64,000 bases of DNA from Metamycoplasma cloacale (GCF_900660735.1 NZ_LR215049.1:620001-684000), one strand, 5' to 3'. Shown: positions 11,552-22,882, counted from the stretch's first letter. Notes: generated by a model not told the origin, from the letters alone. Made by a program: numbers and translations.

Positions 11552-12973
11552 ATGATGAAATTTGATGAAAAACACACTAAAATTGTTGCAACAATTGGGC
11601 CTTCATCTGAAAATTACGAAACACTTAAACAACTAATTTTAGCTGGAGTTAATACAATTAGAGCCAACTTCTCACATGGTTCAGCAGAAATTCACCAAAG
11701 AAAATTTGATTTAGCACGTCAAATCTCTAAAGAATTAGATATTCCAATTTCTCTTCTTCTTGATACAAAGGGTCCAGAAATTAGAATTGGTAAAATGAAA
11801 GATGAAGCACAAATGATATACAAAAATTCATTAGTGTCAATCAAAACTGATGAAGAATCATATAAGAACTTAATTGGTGATTCTTCAACAATTACTGTTT
11901 CATATAGAATGGATAAAGACTTAAAAGTAGGAAACAAAATTTTATTAGATGATGGTAAATTAGTAACTGTTGTTAAAGAAATTAAAGATAAGGAAATTAT
12001 TGTTGAAGCAAAAAACGATCACTTATTAAAAACCAATAAAAGAATTAACATTCCCGGGGTTGATTTCTCATTGCCATTTTTATCAGAAAAAGATAAAACT
12101 GATATTGCATGAGGCGCTAAATACAAAGTTGACTACATCGCTGCTTCTTTTGTTAATTCAGCAAAAAATGTTAAAGAAATTAGAGAATTATTAGATGCAA
12201 ATGGCGGTCAAAAAATTCAAATTTGTTCTAAAATTGAATCTCAAACAGGAATTGATAACATTGATGAAATTATTGAAGCGAGTGACTCAATTATGATTGC
12301 AAGAGGAGATTTAGGTTTAGAAATCCCTTACTATCTTGTACCATACTGAGAAAAACAAATTATCAGAAAATGCCGTGAAGCTGGTAAAGAGGTTATTGTT
12401 GCTACTCAAATGTTAGATTCAATGGAGAAAAATCCATTGCCAACAAGAGCTGAAGTAACTGACGTTTATTATGCTGTTGAACTAGGTGCAGATGCAACTA
12501 TGTTATCGGGTGAATCTGCTTCTGGCCAATACCCAGTTGAAGCCGTACAAACAATGGCAACAATATTAAAAAGTGCTGAAAAAGAATATTACGAAGAACT
12601 ATATCACAACAAACACATTGAAGAAGTGGCAAAAGGTAGCGATCGTATGAAAATTGCTTATGAAGTTGCTAAAAAACTTCAATCAGGTGATTACAAATAT
12701 GCAGTTGTATGTAGCCATTCTGGTAAATTATTAAAAGAAATTTCAAGATATCGTCCAAATGCTTTCATTGTTGGCTTAGTAAGCAATGATGAACTAGTTT
12801 GAAGTTTTGGTATTACAGCTGGAGTTTACTGTGAAAAGCACTCACAAGCTGTTATGAAGATTGTTAAAGATGATCATAACAACGCAAGAAAGGCATTAGA
12901 ACATTTTAATGCTAAACCAGGAGATAAATACCTTGTTGTAGATAGTTTAAACTTCACAGAACATATATACTAA
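11552..12973 (+). CDS. pyk: Pyruvate kinase
   Basis: Pyruvate kinase makes ATP and pyruvate from phosphoenolpyruvate. The protein has 473 residues. Motifs in order: [10 protein letters not shown], the substrate-binding [19 protein letters not shown], the metal and substrate site [15 protein letters not shown] and ATQMLDSM, then [14 protein letters not shown]. The C-terminal allosteric domain is present, and there is no extra PEP-utilizer domain. Two adjacent ATGs (11552 and 11555) are possible starts; AAGGAA lies 5 or 8 bases upstream. It is co-transcribed with pfkA (2-base gap), and a strong hairpin terminator follows. Confidence 0.96.
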
Positions 12974-12984
12974 AGTATAAAATT

Positions 12985-13010
12985 AATCGTCTAGAACAAG
13001 ACGATTTTTA
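12985..13010 (+). terminator. Terminator of pfkA-pyk
   Basis: Perfect 8-bp arms AATCGTCT and AGACGATT are followed by TTTATTTT, 11 bases after the pyk stop codon. Confidence 0.9.
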
Positions 13011-13020
13011 TTTTAATAAA

Positions 13021-13042
13021 AATAAACTCCTCAGAGTTTATT
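13021..13042 (-). terminator. Probable terminator for the 13204-13578 gene
   Basis: Perfect 9-bp arms AATAAACTC and GAGTTTATT enclose a 4-base loop. Read on the minus strand the hairpin is followed by TTTTATT. The remaining stretch from 13043 to 13203 holds no gene that I can recognise. Confidence 0.6.
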
Positions 13043-13203
13043 AAATATTATCTTAAAAATTAGTTCAAGAGTAATATACAATGAAAAATAGTTAAATTAA
13101 TAACTGGTACGCCGCATCTCGTTGCTTAAAAACACTATTCATTTTGATCAATTAAGACTTAAATTTTTCTTATTATTTCCCATTTCAATATTATTATATC
13201 AAC

Positions 13204-13578
13204 TTAATTGGTTTTTATTGATTTTTTATCTGCAGATAAACATTCACAACGATATGCATTTATCACTCATATTGAAGCAATTAAAATTAAAATAGTAAAT
13301 ATAACTCCAATAGAATGCAAAATATAAATTGCTCTACTTGCTTCTAAAATGTTTTTATTTAAAACAAATAACATAGTTATTATTCTAGTTATTAAATAGC
13401 TTAACAATAACATAGCAATTGATAATATAAATATTGCTTGATTAAGAGTAATAAAACCATCTTTAATTGGTTCGATTTTTTTCAAAAAAGATAAGGTAAA
13501 GATTATTGTTAAATTTATAAAGATAATAATAGAAAATATTAAATTTATAATACTGTATTTAAAATGTCTTCTTTCCAT
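13204..13578 (-). CDS. Small integral membrane protein, unknown function
   Basis: The protein has 124 residues, with the last 22 or so encoded after an in-frame TGA (Trp). There are three hydrophobic segments (residues about 8-32, 45-70 and 83-108), a basic N-terminus MERRHFK and a polar tail with two cysteines (RCECLSADKK). I do not recognise the family. No Shine-Dalgarno sequence is visible; instead TATAAT ends 8 bases before the ATG, which would give a leaderless or nearly leaderless transcript. It lies alone between pyk and arcA. Confidence 0.6.
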
Positions 13579-13627
13579 AATAGAAAATTATACTTTTTTA
13601 ATTAAAATAATTCAAAAGTGAAAGAAA

Positions 13628-13647
13628 AACAGCAATAAATTGCTGTT
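13628..13647 (-). terminator. Terminator of arcA
   Basis: Perfect 8-bp arms AACAGCAA and TTGCTGTT enclose loop TAAA. On the minus strand this follows the arcA stop codon by about 20 bases and is followed by a T-rich stretch. Confidence 0.85.
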
Positions 13648-13669
13648 TGGAATGATTAACTATATTCTA

Positions 13670-14926
<1,257 letters not shown>

Positions 14927-15154
14927 TTAATGGTTAAAAAATTAACTATTTTCTTGTATAGTTCACAATTCATAATTTCGCAAAATTGCTAATATATACA
15001 TTCTAATTATAATACTCATAATAACAAAATAACTAAACAAGACGTAAAAGAGAATAAAAATATATATTTTTAAACAAAAAATAGCCTTTTTTAAATAATT
15101 ATTTAGTTTTTAATTAAAATATTAGATAACATTTTCAATCGCAAGGAGGCATCT

Positions 15155-15409
15155 ATGGAAACAAAAACAATGACTGATATCGCAATAGAAATTATTGGTT
15201 CATCAAAAGGTAAAGAATTCTCTGACATATTTGAAGGAACAAAAAACGTTCTTTTAGACCAATGAATCGCTGAATCTAAAAGTGATATAAGCGAAGAGGA
15301 ATTACTCGAAGTTAAACGTGGTATATTGTATAAACTATTGACAATTGATGGCAACTTCTTTAGAAACGAAGATGGAACTTGAACCACAATTAGACCAGAT
15401 AGAGAATAA
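15155..15409 (+). CDS. rpoE: DNA-directed RNA polymerase delta subunit (HARE-HTH domain)
   Basis: This 84-residue protein is interrupted by two TGA(Trp) codons and so is easily missed. The start at 15155 follows a near-perfect GCAAGGAGGC. The fold matches the N-terminal HARE domain of the Gram-positive delta subunit: MTDIAIEII, a middle helix, and the terminal LTIDGNFFRNEDGTW, equivalent to the LNIDGRFLALSDQTWGL segment of Bacillus RpoE. The long acidic tail of the Bacillus protein is absent; only PDREE remains, as is common in mycoplasmas. Delta adjusts promoter complex stability and transcription recycling. It is monocistronic, with a terminator directly after the stop. Confidence 0.85.
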
Positions 15410-15415
15410 TAATTG

Positions 15416-15440
15416 AAGGACCTTAATTGGTTCTTTTTTA
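15416..15440 (+). terminator. Terminator of rpoE
   Basis: Arms AAGGACC and GGTTCTT (7 bp with one G-U pair) are followed by TTTTTTA, 6 bases after the stop codon. Confidence 0.8.
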
Positions 15441-15478
15441 TACCAAAAACTCTAATTTATTTTAAAATATATTTGAAT

Positions 15479-16249
15479 ATGAATAAAAAAATTAAATTTT
15501 TATGAATAACATCATCAATTGTTATTCCAACATTAGCTTCATCTGTTATTGCAAGTGCTTGCGATTATAAAAACCCATCAACACCAAATAATCCAGAAAC
15601 TCCTACACCTACACCAAAACCTAATCCAAATCCTTCAAATCCAGAGCAACCAGAAAACCCAACTCCAATAACACCAGAGCAACCCAATAATGAAAATATA
15701 TTCAATTATGAATTTAGTAGTAATTTAGTTGTTAACAAAGCAACCGAAGTAACTTTAAAACACATCAACGATGGTGATACTTTTACTGATACAAACAACA
15801 ATATATATCGTTTTGCTGGTATTGATACACCTGAAACAAAGAAAAAAGAAGACGGGAAATTCATTCCAACTACTGGAGAACAATTTAAATATGGAAAATT
15901 AGCATCTTTCTTTACAATGAATAGATTAACGACAGCTAATAAAATATTTGTTGTACCTATAACAACCAAAACAGGAAAAGATGGAATTCCATATGCTGAC
16001 AAATATGGTCGTGTAGTGGCGAAAATTTATTATCAGTCTGATAATAAAATTACCTGTTTAAATACAGAAATACTAAAAGTAGGTTATGCTAAAATGGCAT
16101 TCATTTCTAAAGATCCCAATAACATTTTTTACACAGATGATAGTGATTTCTATGATGAACTTTTATCTTCACAAAGACAAGCACAAACTGAACAAATTGG
16201 TATATGATCAACTGAAGCTAATATAAAAGAAATTTATCCAGCTAAATAA
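15479..16249 (+). CDS. Secreted thermonuclease-like (SNase) lipoprotein
   Basis: The protein has 256 residues. A lipoprotein signal with lipobox around IASAC (Cys about residue 24) is followed by a Pro/Asn/Thr-rich linker (residues about 28-75). The SNase-like OB fold starts with a DGDTFTDTNN strand, then YRFAGIDTPET with the conserved Arg and Asp, GEQFKYGK, and DKYGRVVAKIY near residue 185, which fits the second catalytic Arg region. The family cleaves DNA and RNA at phosphodiester bonds with Ca2+. Mycoplasmas cannot make nucleotides de novo, so a surface nuclease would supply precursors. One of two surface nucleases in this region, with MnuA-like at 17248. A terminator follows at once. Confidence 0.88.
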
Positions 16250-16256
16250 TAACATT

Positions 16257-16277
16257 AAAGCTCATTTTGAGCTTTTT
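16257..16277 (+). terminator. Terminator of the SNase lipoprotein gene
   Basis: Perfect arms AAAGCTCA and TGAGCTTT are followed by TTTATTTTAT, 7 bases after the stop codon. Confidence 0.88.
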
Positions 16278-16316
16278 ATTTTATCTAATGTACAACACAA
16301 TCCAGGTTGTAATAAA

Positions 16317-16993
16317 ATGTATATTTATAATCTAAAGGGGGTCCAAAATTTGTCAATGGTCAATTCTATGTAGAAAGAAATGTTTTCAAAGATAATGACG
16401 TTTTTAATGAATTCATGAAAGTAAATTGTCTATGAAATAGAAAACACTAGAGCCCTTTGCCAGACTAATAATTTAATATCTTTTCTACAACAACAAAATC
16501 CGAACTTGAATTTCGAATCATATGACATAGAACATCCAGTTGCGTTGTCATGTTTTAGCAATCAAAAACAGAATTCAGATTTTCTTTTATACGAAAACAA
16601 TCAATTAATCATTAAAATGAACAATTAATAAAAATGAATAATGAAATTTTAAAGGCTAAAAAAGCGTACCATTTCCTTCAATAAACCAAATGAAAATTTA
16701 TATATTAAGGCTAGTGATAATACAGAATATAAAAATAATATCAAATTTCATAATTCAGATTGAAAGCCAAATACTGATGTTAAAAGCAGTGATAGACATA
16801 AAATTAAGTTATTAGGTCATGGTTTAATAACTAATGATGAAATTATTTCAAAATTGAATAATAAAATTTCAGTACTAAGAAAAAACCATTGCGACTATTT
16901 ATGAAATTCATTCAAAGGGGGGGATTAAAAACAGGAATTTATAGAAAAAGAGTCGATTTTAAAACTATCCAGAGAATAATTAATTTTCTTTAA
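16317..16993 (+). pseudogene. Decayed or frame-switching gene with G tracts, product unrecognised
   Basis: The stretch reads as coding only in pieces that change frame. Piece 1 begins MYIYNLK and would shift at G5 (16337-16341) into GGPKFVNGQFYVERN. Piece 2 includes the segment NFESYDIEHPVALSCF. Piece 3 runs from about 16690 with KLLGHGLITNDEI and ends SFKGGD at a stop caused by G7 (16917-16923). With one more G, piece 3 would continue as GGLKTGIYRKRVDFKTI for a further 20 or so residues to the TAA at 16993. Other breaks (near 16446 and 16625-16680) are not at G tracts, so the gene is probably dead. The C-terminal style (RKRVDF, many Lys and Asn) vaguely recalls small type II restriction enzymes, but I cannot support a family. 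Confidence 0.55.
16917..16923. repeat. G7 homopolymer in the decayed gene
   Basis: Seven consecutive G are striking in DNA this AT-rich. The reading frames before and after the tract would join if it held five or eight G. Confidence 0.8.
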
Positions 16994-17089
16994 TTAAGAA
17001 AGACATTTATAAATAGAGACAGTATAGTTAATATCAATATGTTTTATTTACTTTAATTTAGAATAAATAATATATAATTTTAATGTTTT

Positions 17090-17183
17090 GGGTAAGTACT
17101 CAAGTGGTCGAAGAGGCGGTCCTGCTAAGACTGTAGGGGTGTCTAAAGCACCCGCGGAGGTTCAAATCCTCTCTTACCCGCCA
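17090..17183 (+). tRNA. tRNA-Ser (anticodon GCU)
   Basis: Class II tRNA of 94 bases including an encoded CCA. The acceptor arms are GGGTAAG and CTTACCC with discriminator G. The anticodon stem CGGTC/GACTG holds the loop CTGCTAA with anticodon GCT at 17124-17126. A long variable arm (about 17134-17156) and the T arm with TTCAAAT follow. It reads AGC/AGU serine codons. A TATAAT box at 17073-17078 lies 12 bases upstream, and the gene appears to be transcribed alone. Confidence 0.95.
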
Positions 17184-17204
17184 TTTTTTTATATCTTTTT
17201 TAAC

Positions 17205-17243
17205 AAAAAAACAACCATATTTCACTAAGAAAGGTTGTTTTTT
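17205..17243. terminator. Shared terminator between tRNA-Ser and the membrane nuclease gene
   Basis: Arms AAAAAACAACC and GGTTGTTTTTT are separated by a 16-base loop. The symmetric A and T runs allow termination on both strands, for converging tRNA-Ser and mnuA. Confidence 0.8.
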
Positions 17244-17247
17244 ATTT

Positions 17248-18783
17248 TTATTTATATACATTAAAACTAATCGTTGCACCAACTGGACAGTGATCTGAAA
17301 TACGTTTAACACTTTGAATTCCTGAAACACTTTTTCCTTCTGGAACATTAACAAAACCAAGTTCTTCAAGCTTGCTTCCAATTTTTGGATCTAATATAGC
17401 CGATCATAATTTATAAACAAATGGATTTTCTAATTCTCATTTGGTTTTATAAATGATTTTATCATATGCCTCCGAATATCTACCTGATGTAGTTCCAAGT
17501 GAGCTTGCATTTTTTGTGCTATCTTCTAAAGCGGATATATATCCTTTATTGATAATATTTTCAAATGCAAAGATAAAATTGTTTGTTTTAATATTTGTAT
17601 CGCCTGAAAAGAAAATATCTTCATTTTTTCCATCAATACTATCAAATCAATTTAATACATTAGGTAATTGTCTTGCTTCAGCAACTTCTTGTGCACCTTG
17701 TGATTTTCCAATACTTCAATCATTTGAATTTTTAATAGTCGAACCAGGTGAGTCGAAATGATCAAATACAAAGGTAAAATCTTCAATACCATCTTTGAAT
17801 CATTCAAATTTAACTCCATAAGGAGGTCTTACATATTCAACATCACTAACACCAATTTCATCATTATTAAATACTTGAGAATAATTATCTCCAATTTTTC
17901 CGTTATTAAACGCAACAGGTCTTAAACGATCTTTTTTATAAATAATAGCAACATGCTCAGCTTGATTAGTGCCCGCATATGAACCTTTTAATTTATCAGA
18001 AACAATAAAATCGTAATTATCTCCGTTAGTATATCTATTCAAATGTTGAACTAAAACTTCTGCTACTTCAACATTGAATACTTCAGTTAAACCAATTAAA
18101 TCAAAATCAATTCCTCTAATAATTTCAGCAATAGCTTTATTTTTAATGTCACTAAAGGCACTTGTTGTAGATGCCTTTAATATGTTTCAATGACCTCATA
18201 GCAATTTATGAGCAATAGATTTACGTGTAGCCGGAATATGTGTTTCATTATTTCCTGTATTTCTTGTTTCAGAACCATTTTCATTTGGATTTTCTGTATT
18301 GTGTTCTGGATCTGGTTTTGGATTAGGTTGAACATTATTTTCCTCATCAGGGTTTTCTGGTTGCTCTGGATTTACTAAATCTGGTGTGGGTTTTGGATTG
18401 ATATTGGAATTATTATTATTATTATTATTATTATCTGTAGCATTATTAGATGAATTTTTATATTTCAATCAATCATAAATTTTTTTGAAAACAAGATTAT
18501 ATTTTTGTTGAATGTTAAAAATTGTTTCACTCAAAGTAATGCTTCCTGATGATAACTGTTCAATTTGTGCATCAGAATATTTCTTATATTCTTGTATAAA
18601 GACATTTACTTCGTTAATATTAAAATATTGACTATATTGGTTTTCTAAAGTAGATACTCATTTTTTAGCTTCTTCAATATTTTTTTCTTTATTCTCTAAA
18701 TTTATACATGATGCAGAAATTATTGGTGTAGCTACTATCGCTGATACTGGCAATAGAGTATATAAGAACTTCTTGGTTTTCAT
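17248..18783 (-). CDS. mnuA: Membrane nuclease, endonuclease/exonuclease/phosphatase family lipoprotein (MnuA-like)
   Basis: The protein has 511 residues in code 4. The lipobox SASC lies at about residue 26. A helical N-terminal region is followed by an Asn/Pro/Glu-rich linker (about residues 120-185) with a run of nine Asn encoded by repeated AAT. The catalytic EEP domain follows: a GHWNIL strand, the metal ligand in IGLTEVF, the phosphate-binding region with FDHFDSPG, FFSGDTNIK, and the terminal RISDHCPV motif. This order matches mycoplasma MnuA, a divalent-metal nuclease on the cell surface that degrades host DNA, including neutrophil extracellular traps in studied species. Convergent with the tRNA-Ser gene. 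Confidence 0.88.
18409..18431. repeat. (AAT)n coding microsatellite in the nuclease linker
   Basis: Seven or eight tandem ATT triplets (AAT, Asn, on the coding strand) encode part of a poly-Asn linker between the N-terminal region and the catalytic domain. Gain or loss of units would keep the frame and change linker length. Confidence 0.8.
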
Positions 18784-18837
18784 ACTCTAAATATATCACA
18801 ATTAACAGCATCCATTTTTATTTTATATTAGAAAATA

Positions 18838-18870
18838 AAAAACAGGTTATTTATAAATCTACCCTGTTTT
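18838..18870 (-). terminator. Terminator of uvrB
   Basis: Arms AAAACAGG and CCTGTTTT enclose a loop that contains the uvrB stop codon. T runs flank both sides. Confidence 0.7.
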
Positions 18871-20830
18871 CAATTAAGAATTGTTTAATGTTTTCTGCAG
18901 ATACATAATCTCTTTCTTTAGCAAAATTAATCATTTTCTTCTTCAAACGATTAATTTCTTTGAAATTAAGAGTTTTATTCATTGCATCATTCATATCTCA
19001 ATCTAAACCTAATTTTTCTAATTCGCTATCACTAAATATTGTCGGCGGAATAGGTTTAGAAATTGTTTTTGGAACAATATTGTTTTCGATATTATATTTT
19101 TGCTGAATTTCACGTTTACGTAGGTTATCTTCAATTGTTAATCTCATAGGTTCAGTGATACTATTTGCATAGAAAATAACTTTACCATGGTCATTTCTTG
19201 CGGCTCTACCTACAATCTGAATTAAACTGGTTTTTGATCTGAATAATCCTTGAATATCAGCACCTAAAACACAAATTAATGACACCTCAGGTAAGTCAAT
19301 TCCCTCTTTTAATAAATCAATTCCAATGACAACATCGTAATAACCACGTCTTAAACGATTTAGAATATCAACTCTTTTTAAAGGAATAACATCGTCACTA
19401 ACATAAGCTGATTTAATACCCATTTCTTTGTATAATAAATCTAACTGTTTAGCTTCGTCTTTTGTTGTTGTTAAAACCATCGTTCTTTCTTTTTTCGATA
19501 CTTGTTCTTTAATTAATTCAGCAGTATCTTTAATCGGAGATTCAACTGTTTTTACAATAATCTCTGGATCAAGTAATCCTGTAGGACGAATAATTTGCGA
19601 AACAACCTCACCATCTGTTTTATCTAGTTCGTATTCCTCTGGAGTTGCAGAAATGTATATTTTTTGAAACTTCAATTCTTCAAATTCATCAAAAGTTAAA
19701 GGTCTATTATCAAACGCAGAAGGTAATCTAAAACCATTATCAATTAAATTTTTCTTTCTTGAATAATCACCTGCATACATTCCTTTTAATTGGCCAATCA
19801 TTTTATGCGATTCATCAATAAATACCACTGTATCTTTTGGTAGATAATCAAATAATGTAAATGGTGTTTCACCTGCTTGGCGACCATCTAGATATCTAGC
19901 ATAATTTTCAATTCCATTAACAATTGCATTTTGTTCAAATTGTTCAATATCATTCAATACCCTTGCTTTAATCCGTTGTGCTAAATCAATTCTTCCTTGT
20001 GATTCAAAATACGCAATTCTCTCTTGTAATTCTTGTTCTAATTTAGGTTTTCAATATTGAAATTGCGTTTTATCCAACATATATATCGTAGCAGGATAGA
20101 TTGTTGTATGTTTTAATGTTTGTTTAACTTCTTTAGTTAATGGATCAACATATGTAATTTTAGCTATATCATCAAATTCAAATTCAATTCTGATGTTATA
20201 TTCATCATGGTGTGCGGGTGCAATTTCTAACATCTCACCGTGAATTCATTTAAACTCTCCACGATCAATGAAATCTCTATTTAAGCTAAATCCCATATGG
20301 ACTAGTTTATATCTTAATTCTCTTTTATCAATTGTCATTCCCACTTCAATTGGCAAAAAGTTTTCTTTATACTCAATCGGTGAATAAGCGCCGTATATTG
20401 AAGCAACAGATGCAACAACGATAGTATCTCTACGAATTAATAAAGCATTTAAAGCGCTCATTCTCATCGCTTGTAAGGTTTTATTAGTTGTTGATTGTTT
20501 TTCAATATATAAATCAGTTTCAACCTTATAAGCTTCTGGTTTGTAGTAATCGAAATATGACACAAAATATTCAACACGATTATTAGGGAAAAATTGTTTT
20601 AATTCAGCATATAACTGATTAGCTAATGTTTTATTGTGTGATAAAACCAATGCAGGACGATTAACTGATGAAATAACATTAGCAATAGTAAATGTTTTTC
20701 CAGATCCAGTTACACCTTGCAATACTTGATGTTCCTTATTTTGATTTAACCCTTCAATTAAATTTTCAATCGCTTGCGGTTGATCACCAGAAGGTTTAAA
20801 GCTTGCAACTAATTCAAATTTATCACTCAT
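18851..20830 (-). CDS. uvrB: Excinuclease ABC subunit B
   Basis: UvrB verifies lesions in nucleotide excision repair together with UvrA and UvrC. The protein has 659 residues. Motifs in order: Walker A GVTGSGKT at about residue 40, the damage-clamping beta hairpin around [14 protein letters not shown] at about residue 90, helicase motif II DESHK, motifs V and VI with [13 protein letters not shown] and QIVGRAARN, and a C-terminal UVR motif ([14 protein letters not shown]) that binds UvrC. The start at 20830 is the only suitable ATG; no strong Shine-Dalgarno is visible. Divergent from the leucine-rich-repeat lipoprotein gene, with only 58 bases for both promoters. Confidence 0.96.
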
Positions 20831-20888
20831 AATGTTTATATTTTAATTTATACAATTAAAAAAGTTAAAAATTGTTAAAATTAATGTT

Positions 20889-21692
20889 ATGAAAAAATCT
20901 AAAAAAATATTTTTATATAGCACATTAGCAGTTATTACACCTCTATCAATTGGTTCTTTAGCACTTTCTTGTGCTTGCAATGGTGAAAAATCAAACGCTT
21001 TTGCTCAAAACTACATTATTGAAAACAATAGCTTCTTTAATAAAGAAACAGGAACACTTGATTTAAGTAAAGAAAAAATAACAGCAATTCCAGATGGTGC
21101 ATTTGCTAAACGTACATTAGAGTTATTCAAAACAAGTAAAGAAATTAGAGTGATTGATTTTGAAAAAACTCCAATTAAGCACATTATTTTACCAGAAACA
21201 TTAACTTCAATTGGTAAAGCTGCCTTTGAATCACTTGAGCTTGAATCAATTACATTTAGCAATCCCACAGACGTTGAAGTAACTATTGATAAAAAAGCAT
21301 TCTATGACAACAAATTAAAATCAATTGATTTTGGAGAACGTAAATTTATATTAAAAGATCTAGCCTTTGCCGAAAATGAATTAACATCAGTAACATTAAA
21401 CGTTTCAATTAATTCATTAGCATATGGTGTATTTTCAGGAAACAAACTAACAACAATTGATTTAACACATGTAAAATCAATTAATTCTCTTGCTCTAGCA
21501 GGTAATAAAATTGCCAAATTAACTCTTCCAGCTGAATTAATTGCATCAAACTTTGATTTCCTTGATAAACAAAAATTATCATCACCTGAAACTAAAGTTA
21601 ATTTAACAATCAATAACGCAACCTTAAAAGAAACATTCAAAAAAGAATTACAAACAAATCCTGATAAATACAACTGAACTATTACTGAATAA
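20889..21692 (+). CDS. Leucine-rich-repeat (BspA-like) lipoprotein
   Basis: The protein has 267 residues. MKKSKK, a hydrophobic segment and lipobox LALSC are followed by a body of BspA-type repeats (LRR_5): IPDGAFAKR, LPETLTSIGKAAFESLEL, IDKKAFYDNKLKSIDF and LAFAENELTSVTL. This repeat type forms extended solenoids and is common in surface proteins of host-associated bacteria and protists; binding of host proteins is plausible but unproven here. The last residues (WTITE) lie beyond an in-frame TGA. A strong terminator follows. Confidence 0.85.
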
Positions 21693-21696
21693 TTTA

Positions 21697-21718
21697 AAAA
21701 ACCACAGCTATGTGGTTT
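21697..21718. terminator. Shared terminator between the LRR lipoprotein gene and vapD
   Basis: Perfect 9-bp arms AAAACCACA and TGTGGTTTT enclose loop GCTA, with A and T runs on both sides. The two genes converge on it. Confidence 0.9.
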
Positions 21719-21724
21719 TTTAAA

Positions 21725-22098
21725 TTAAAGCAATGGTTTTCTGTTTTTTGTTTTGCCTTTTTCAATATCACTTTCATCTTCTAAAAATGGTGAACAAAGA
21801 ATTAATTCTTTGTCTGATTTCACATATTCAGTAAAGTTTGATAAATCTTCCATTTTAAAGATATGTAATGTAACAAGTGATGTAGCAAATCACTCTTTTT
21901 CTTTTAAGTGTTTTACTGCTTGGAAGGTTTGTAATAAATTATTTAACCCTCTTCCGTAGTAAAAACTATTTGACAATCAATGGAAACCATATTCTCTTAA
22001 TATTGATCTAATTTCTTCATAGGCATCATGGTGATTTTTATCCACACCATATGTCTTTTTTAATACTTCTTTATCTAAGTAAAAAATTATTCCATACA
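21725..22098 (-). pseudogene. vapD: VapD-family endoribonuclease gene with N-terminal frameshift
   Basis: After AAGGAG and the ATG at 22098 the frame reads MYGIIF and then meets a stop (ACT TAG). One base out, the frame continues YLDKEVLKKTYG, then EEIRSILREYGFHW, LLQTFQAVKHL and EWFATSLVTLHIFKMED, to the TAA at 21725. Joined, this is a VapD protein of about 124 residues, a Cas2-fold ribonuclease family whose members occur in toxin-antitoxin loci. The break falls in T5 (A5 at 22081-22085 of the given strand); six T would restore the frame. It could be a true loss, slippage-controlled expression or a sequencing error. No antitoxin-like gene is seen beside it. Confidence 0.7.
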
Positions 22099-22204
22099 TG
22101 GTCTAACTCCTTATATTATTAATTATTCTTCTTAAGAGTAAGTAATTACAATATATTTATTATACATTAATAACAATAATCAATAACACAATAATGGATA
22201 TACA

Positions 22205-22834
22205 TTATTTACCTTTTGTACCAAACAATCTGTCTCCTGCATCTCCTAATCCAGGAACTATATAATTGTTTTCATTTAATTTTTCATCTAAAGATGCTAG
22301 ATAGATATCTACATTTGGAAAATTTGATTGAATTAATTTAACTCCTTGTTGAACACCAACTAGACACACTAGTTTAATGTTATTAAAACCTTCTTTAACT
22401 AATTTATTAATTGCATCACTAGCACTTACTCCTGTTGCTAACATTGGATCAACAACTAAAATATAGCTATCTTTGCTAACATTTGGAATTTTATAATAAT
22501 ACTCTTTAGCACTAAAATCTTGTTCATCACGATAAATTCCAATATGACCGACTCTCGCTTGTGGAACTAAATTTAATATTCCCTCAACCATTCCAAGTCC
22601 TGCTCTTAATATTGGAACAATGAAGATTTCTTTATCCAAAGTTTCACCATGAAATTGATAATCAATTGGTGTTGTAACGTCAATTGATTTTGTTTGATAA
22701 TCTCTTAAGATTTCATACACCATTAATGAAGCAATTTCGTTTAAATTTGAACGAAATTCTGCATGCGAGGTATCTTTATTTCTCATTGTGGTTAATTTAG
22801 TTTTAATTAATGGATGATCTATAATAACTAACAT
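22205..22834 (-). CDS. upp: Uracil phosphoribosyltransferase
   Basis: Upp joins uracil and PRPP to make UMP, the pyrimidine salvage route expected in an organism without de novo synthesis. The protein has 209 residues: MLVIIDHPLI start, VPILRAGLGMVEG, the PRPP loop VVDPMLATGVSASDA, and the C-terminal uracil-binding region IVPGLGDAGDRLFGTK. I chose the start at 22834 because AAAGGAATT precedes it. An upstream in-frame ATG at 22882 would add 16 residues unlike the family and would run into the smc terminator. Confidence 0.96.
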   Translation of the reverse strand: MLVIIDHPLIKTKLTTMRNKDTSHAEFRSNLNEIASLMVYEILRDYQTKSIDVTTPIDYQFHGETLDKEIFIVPILRAGLGMVEGILNLVPQARVGHIGIYRDEQDFSAKEYYYKIPNVSKDSYILVVDPMLATGVSASDAINKLVKEGFNNIKLVCLVGVQQGVKLIQSNFPNVDIYLASLDEKLNENNYIVPGLGDAGDRLFGTKGK

Positions 22835-22882
22835 AATAATTCCTTTCTTTTTAATCAATAATTCATACTTTCTAGTAATCAA

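Noticed and set aside
13043-13203. Possible small gene or RNA between the terminator and the membrane protein gene
   Set aside because: No open frame longer than a few codons with a ribosome site and no convincing RNA fold could be seen by eye.
16317-16993. Type II restriction endonuclease
   Set aside because: The C-terminal style is suggestive, but no catalytic motif is readable and no methyltransferase gene is nearby. I leave the product unnamed.
17100-17381. Minus-strand open frame across tRNA-Ser
   Set aside because: It lies over a complete tRNA and the shared terminator and is antisense; chance frame.
22835-22882. N-terminal extension of Upp (start at 22882)
   Set aside because: The added residues do not resemble the family, and the ribosome site AAAGGAATT fits ATG 22834.
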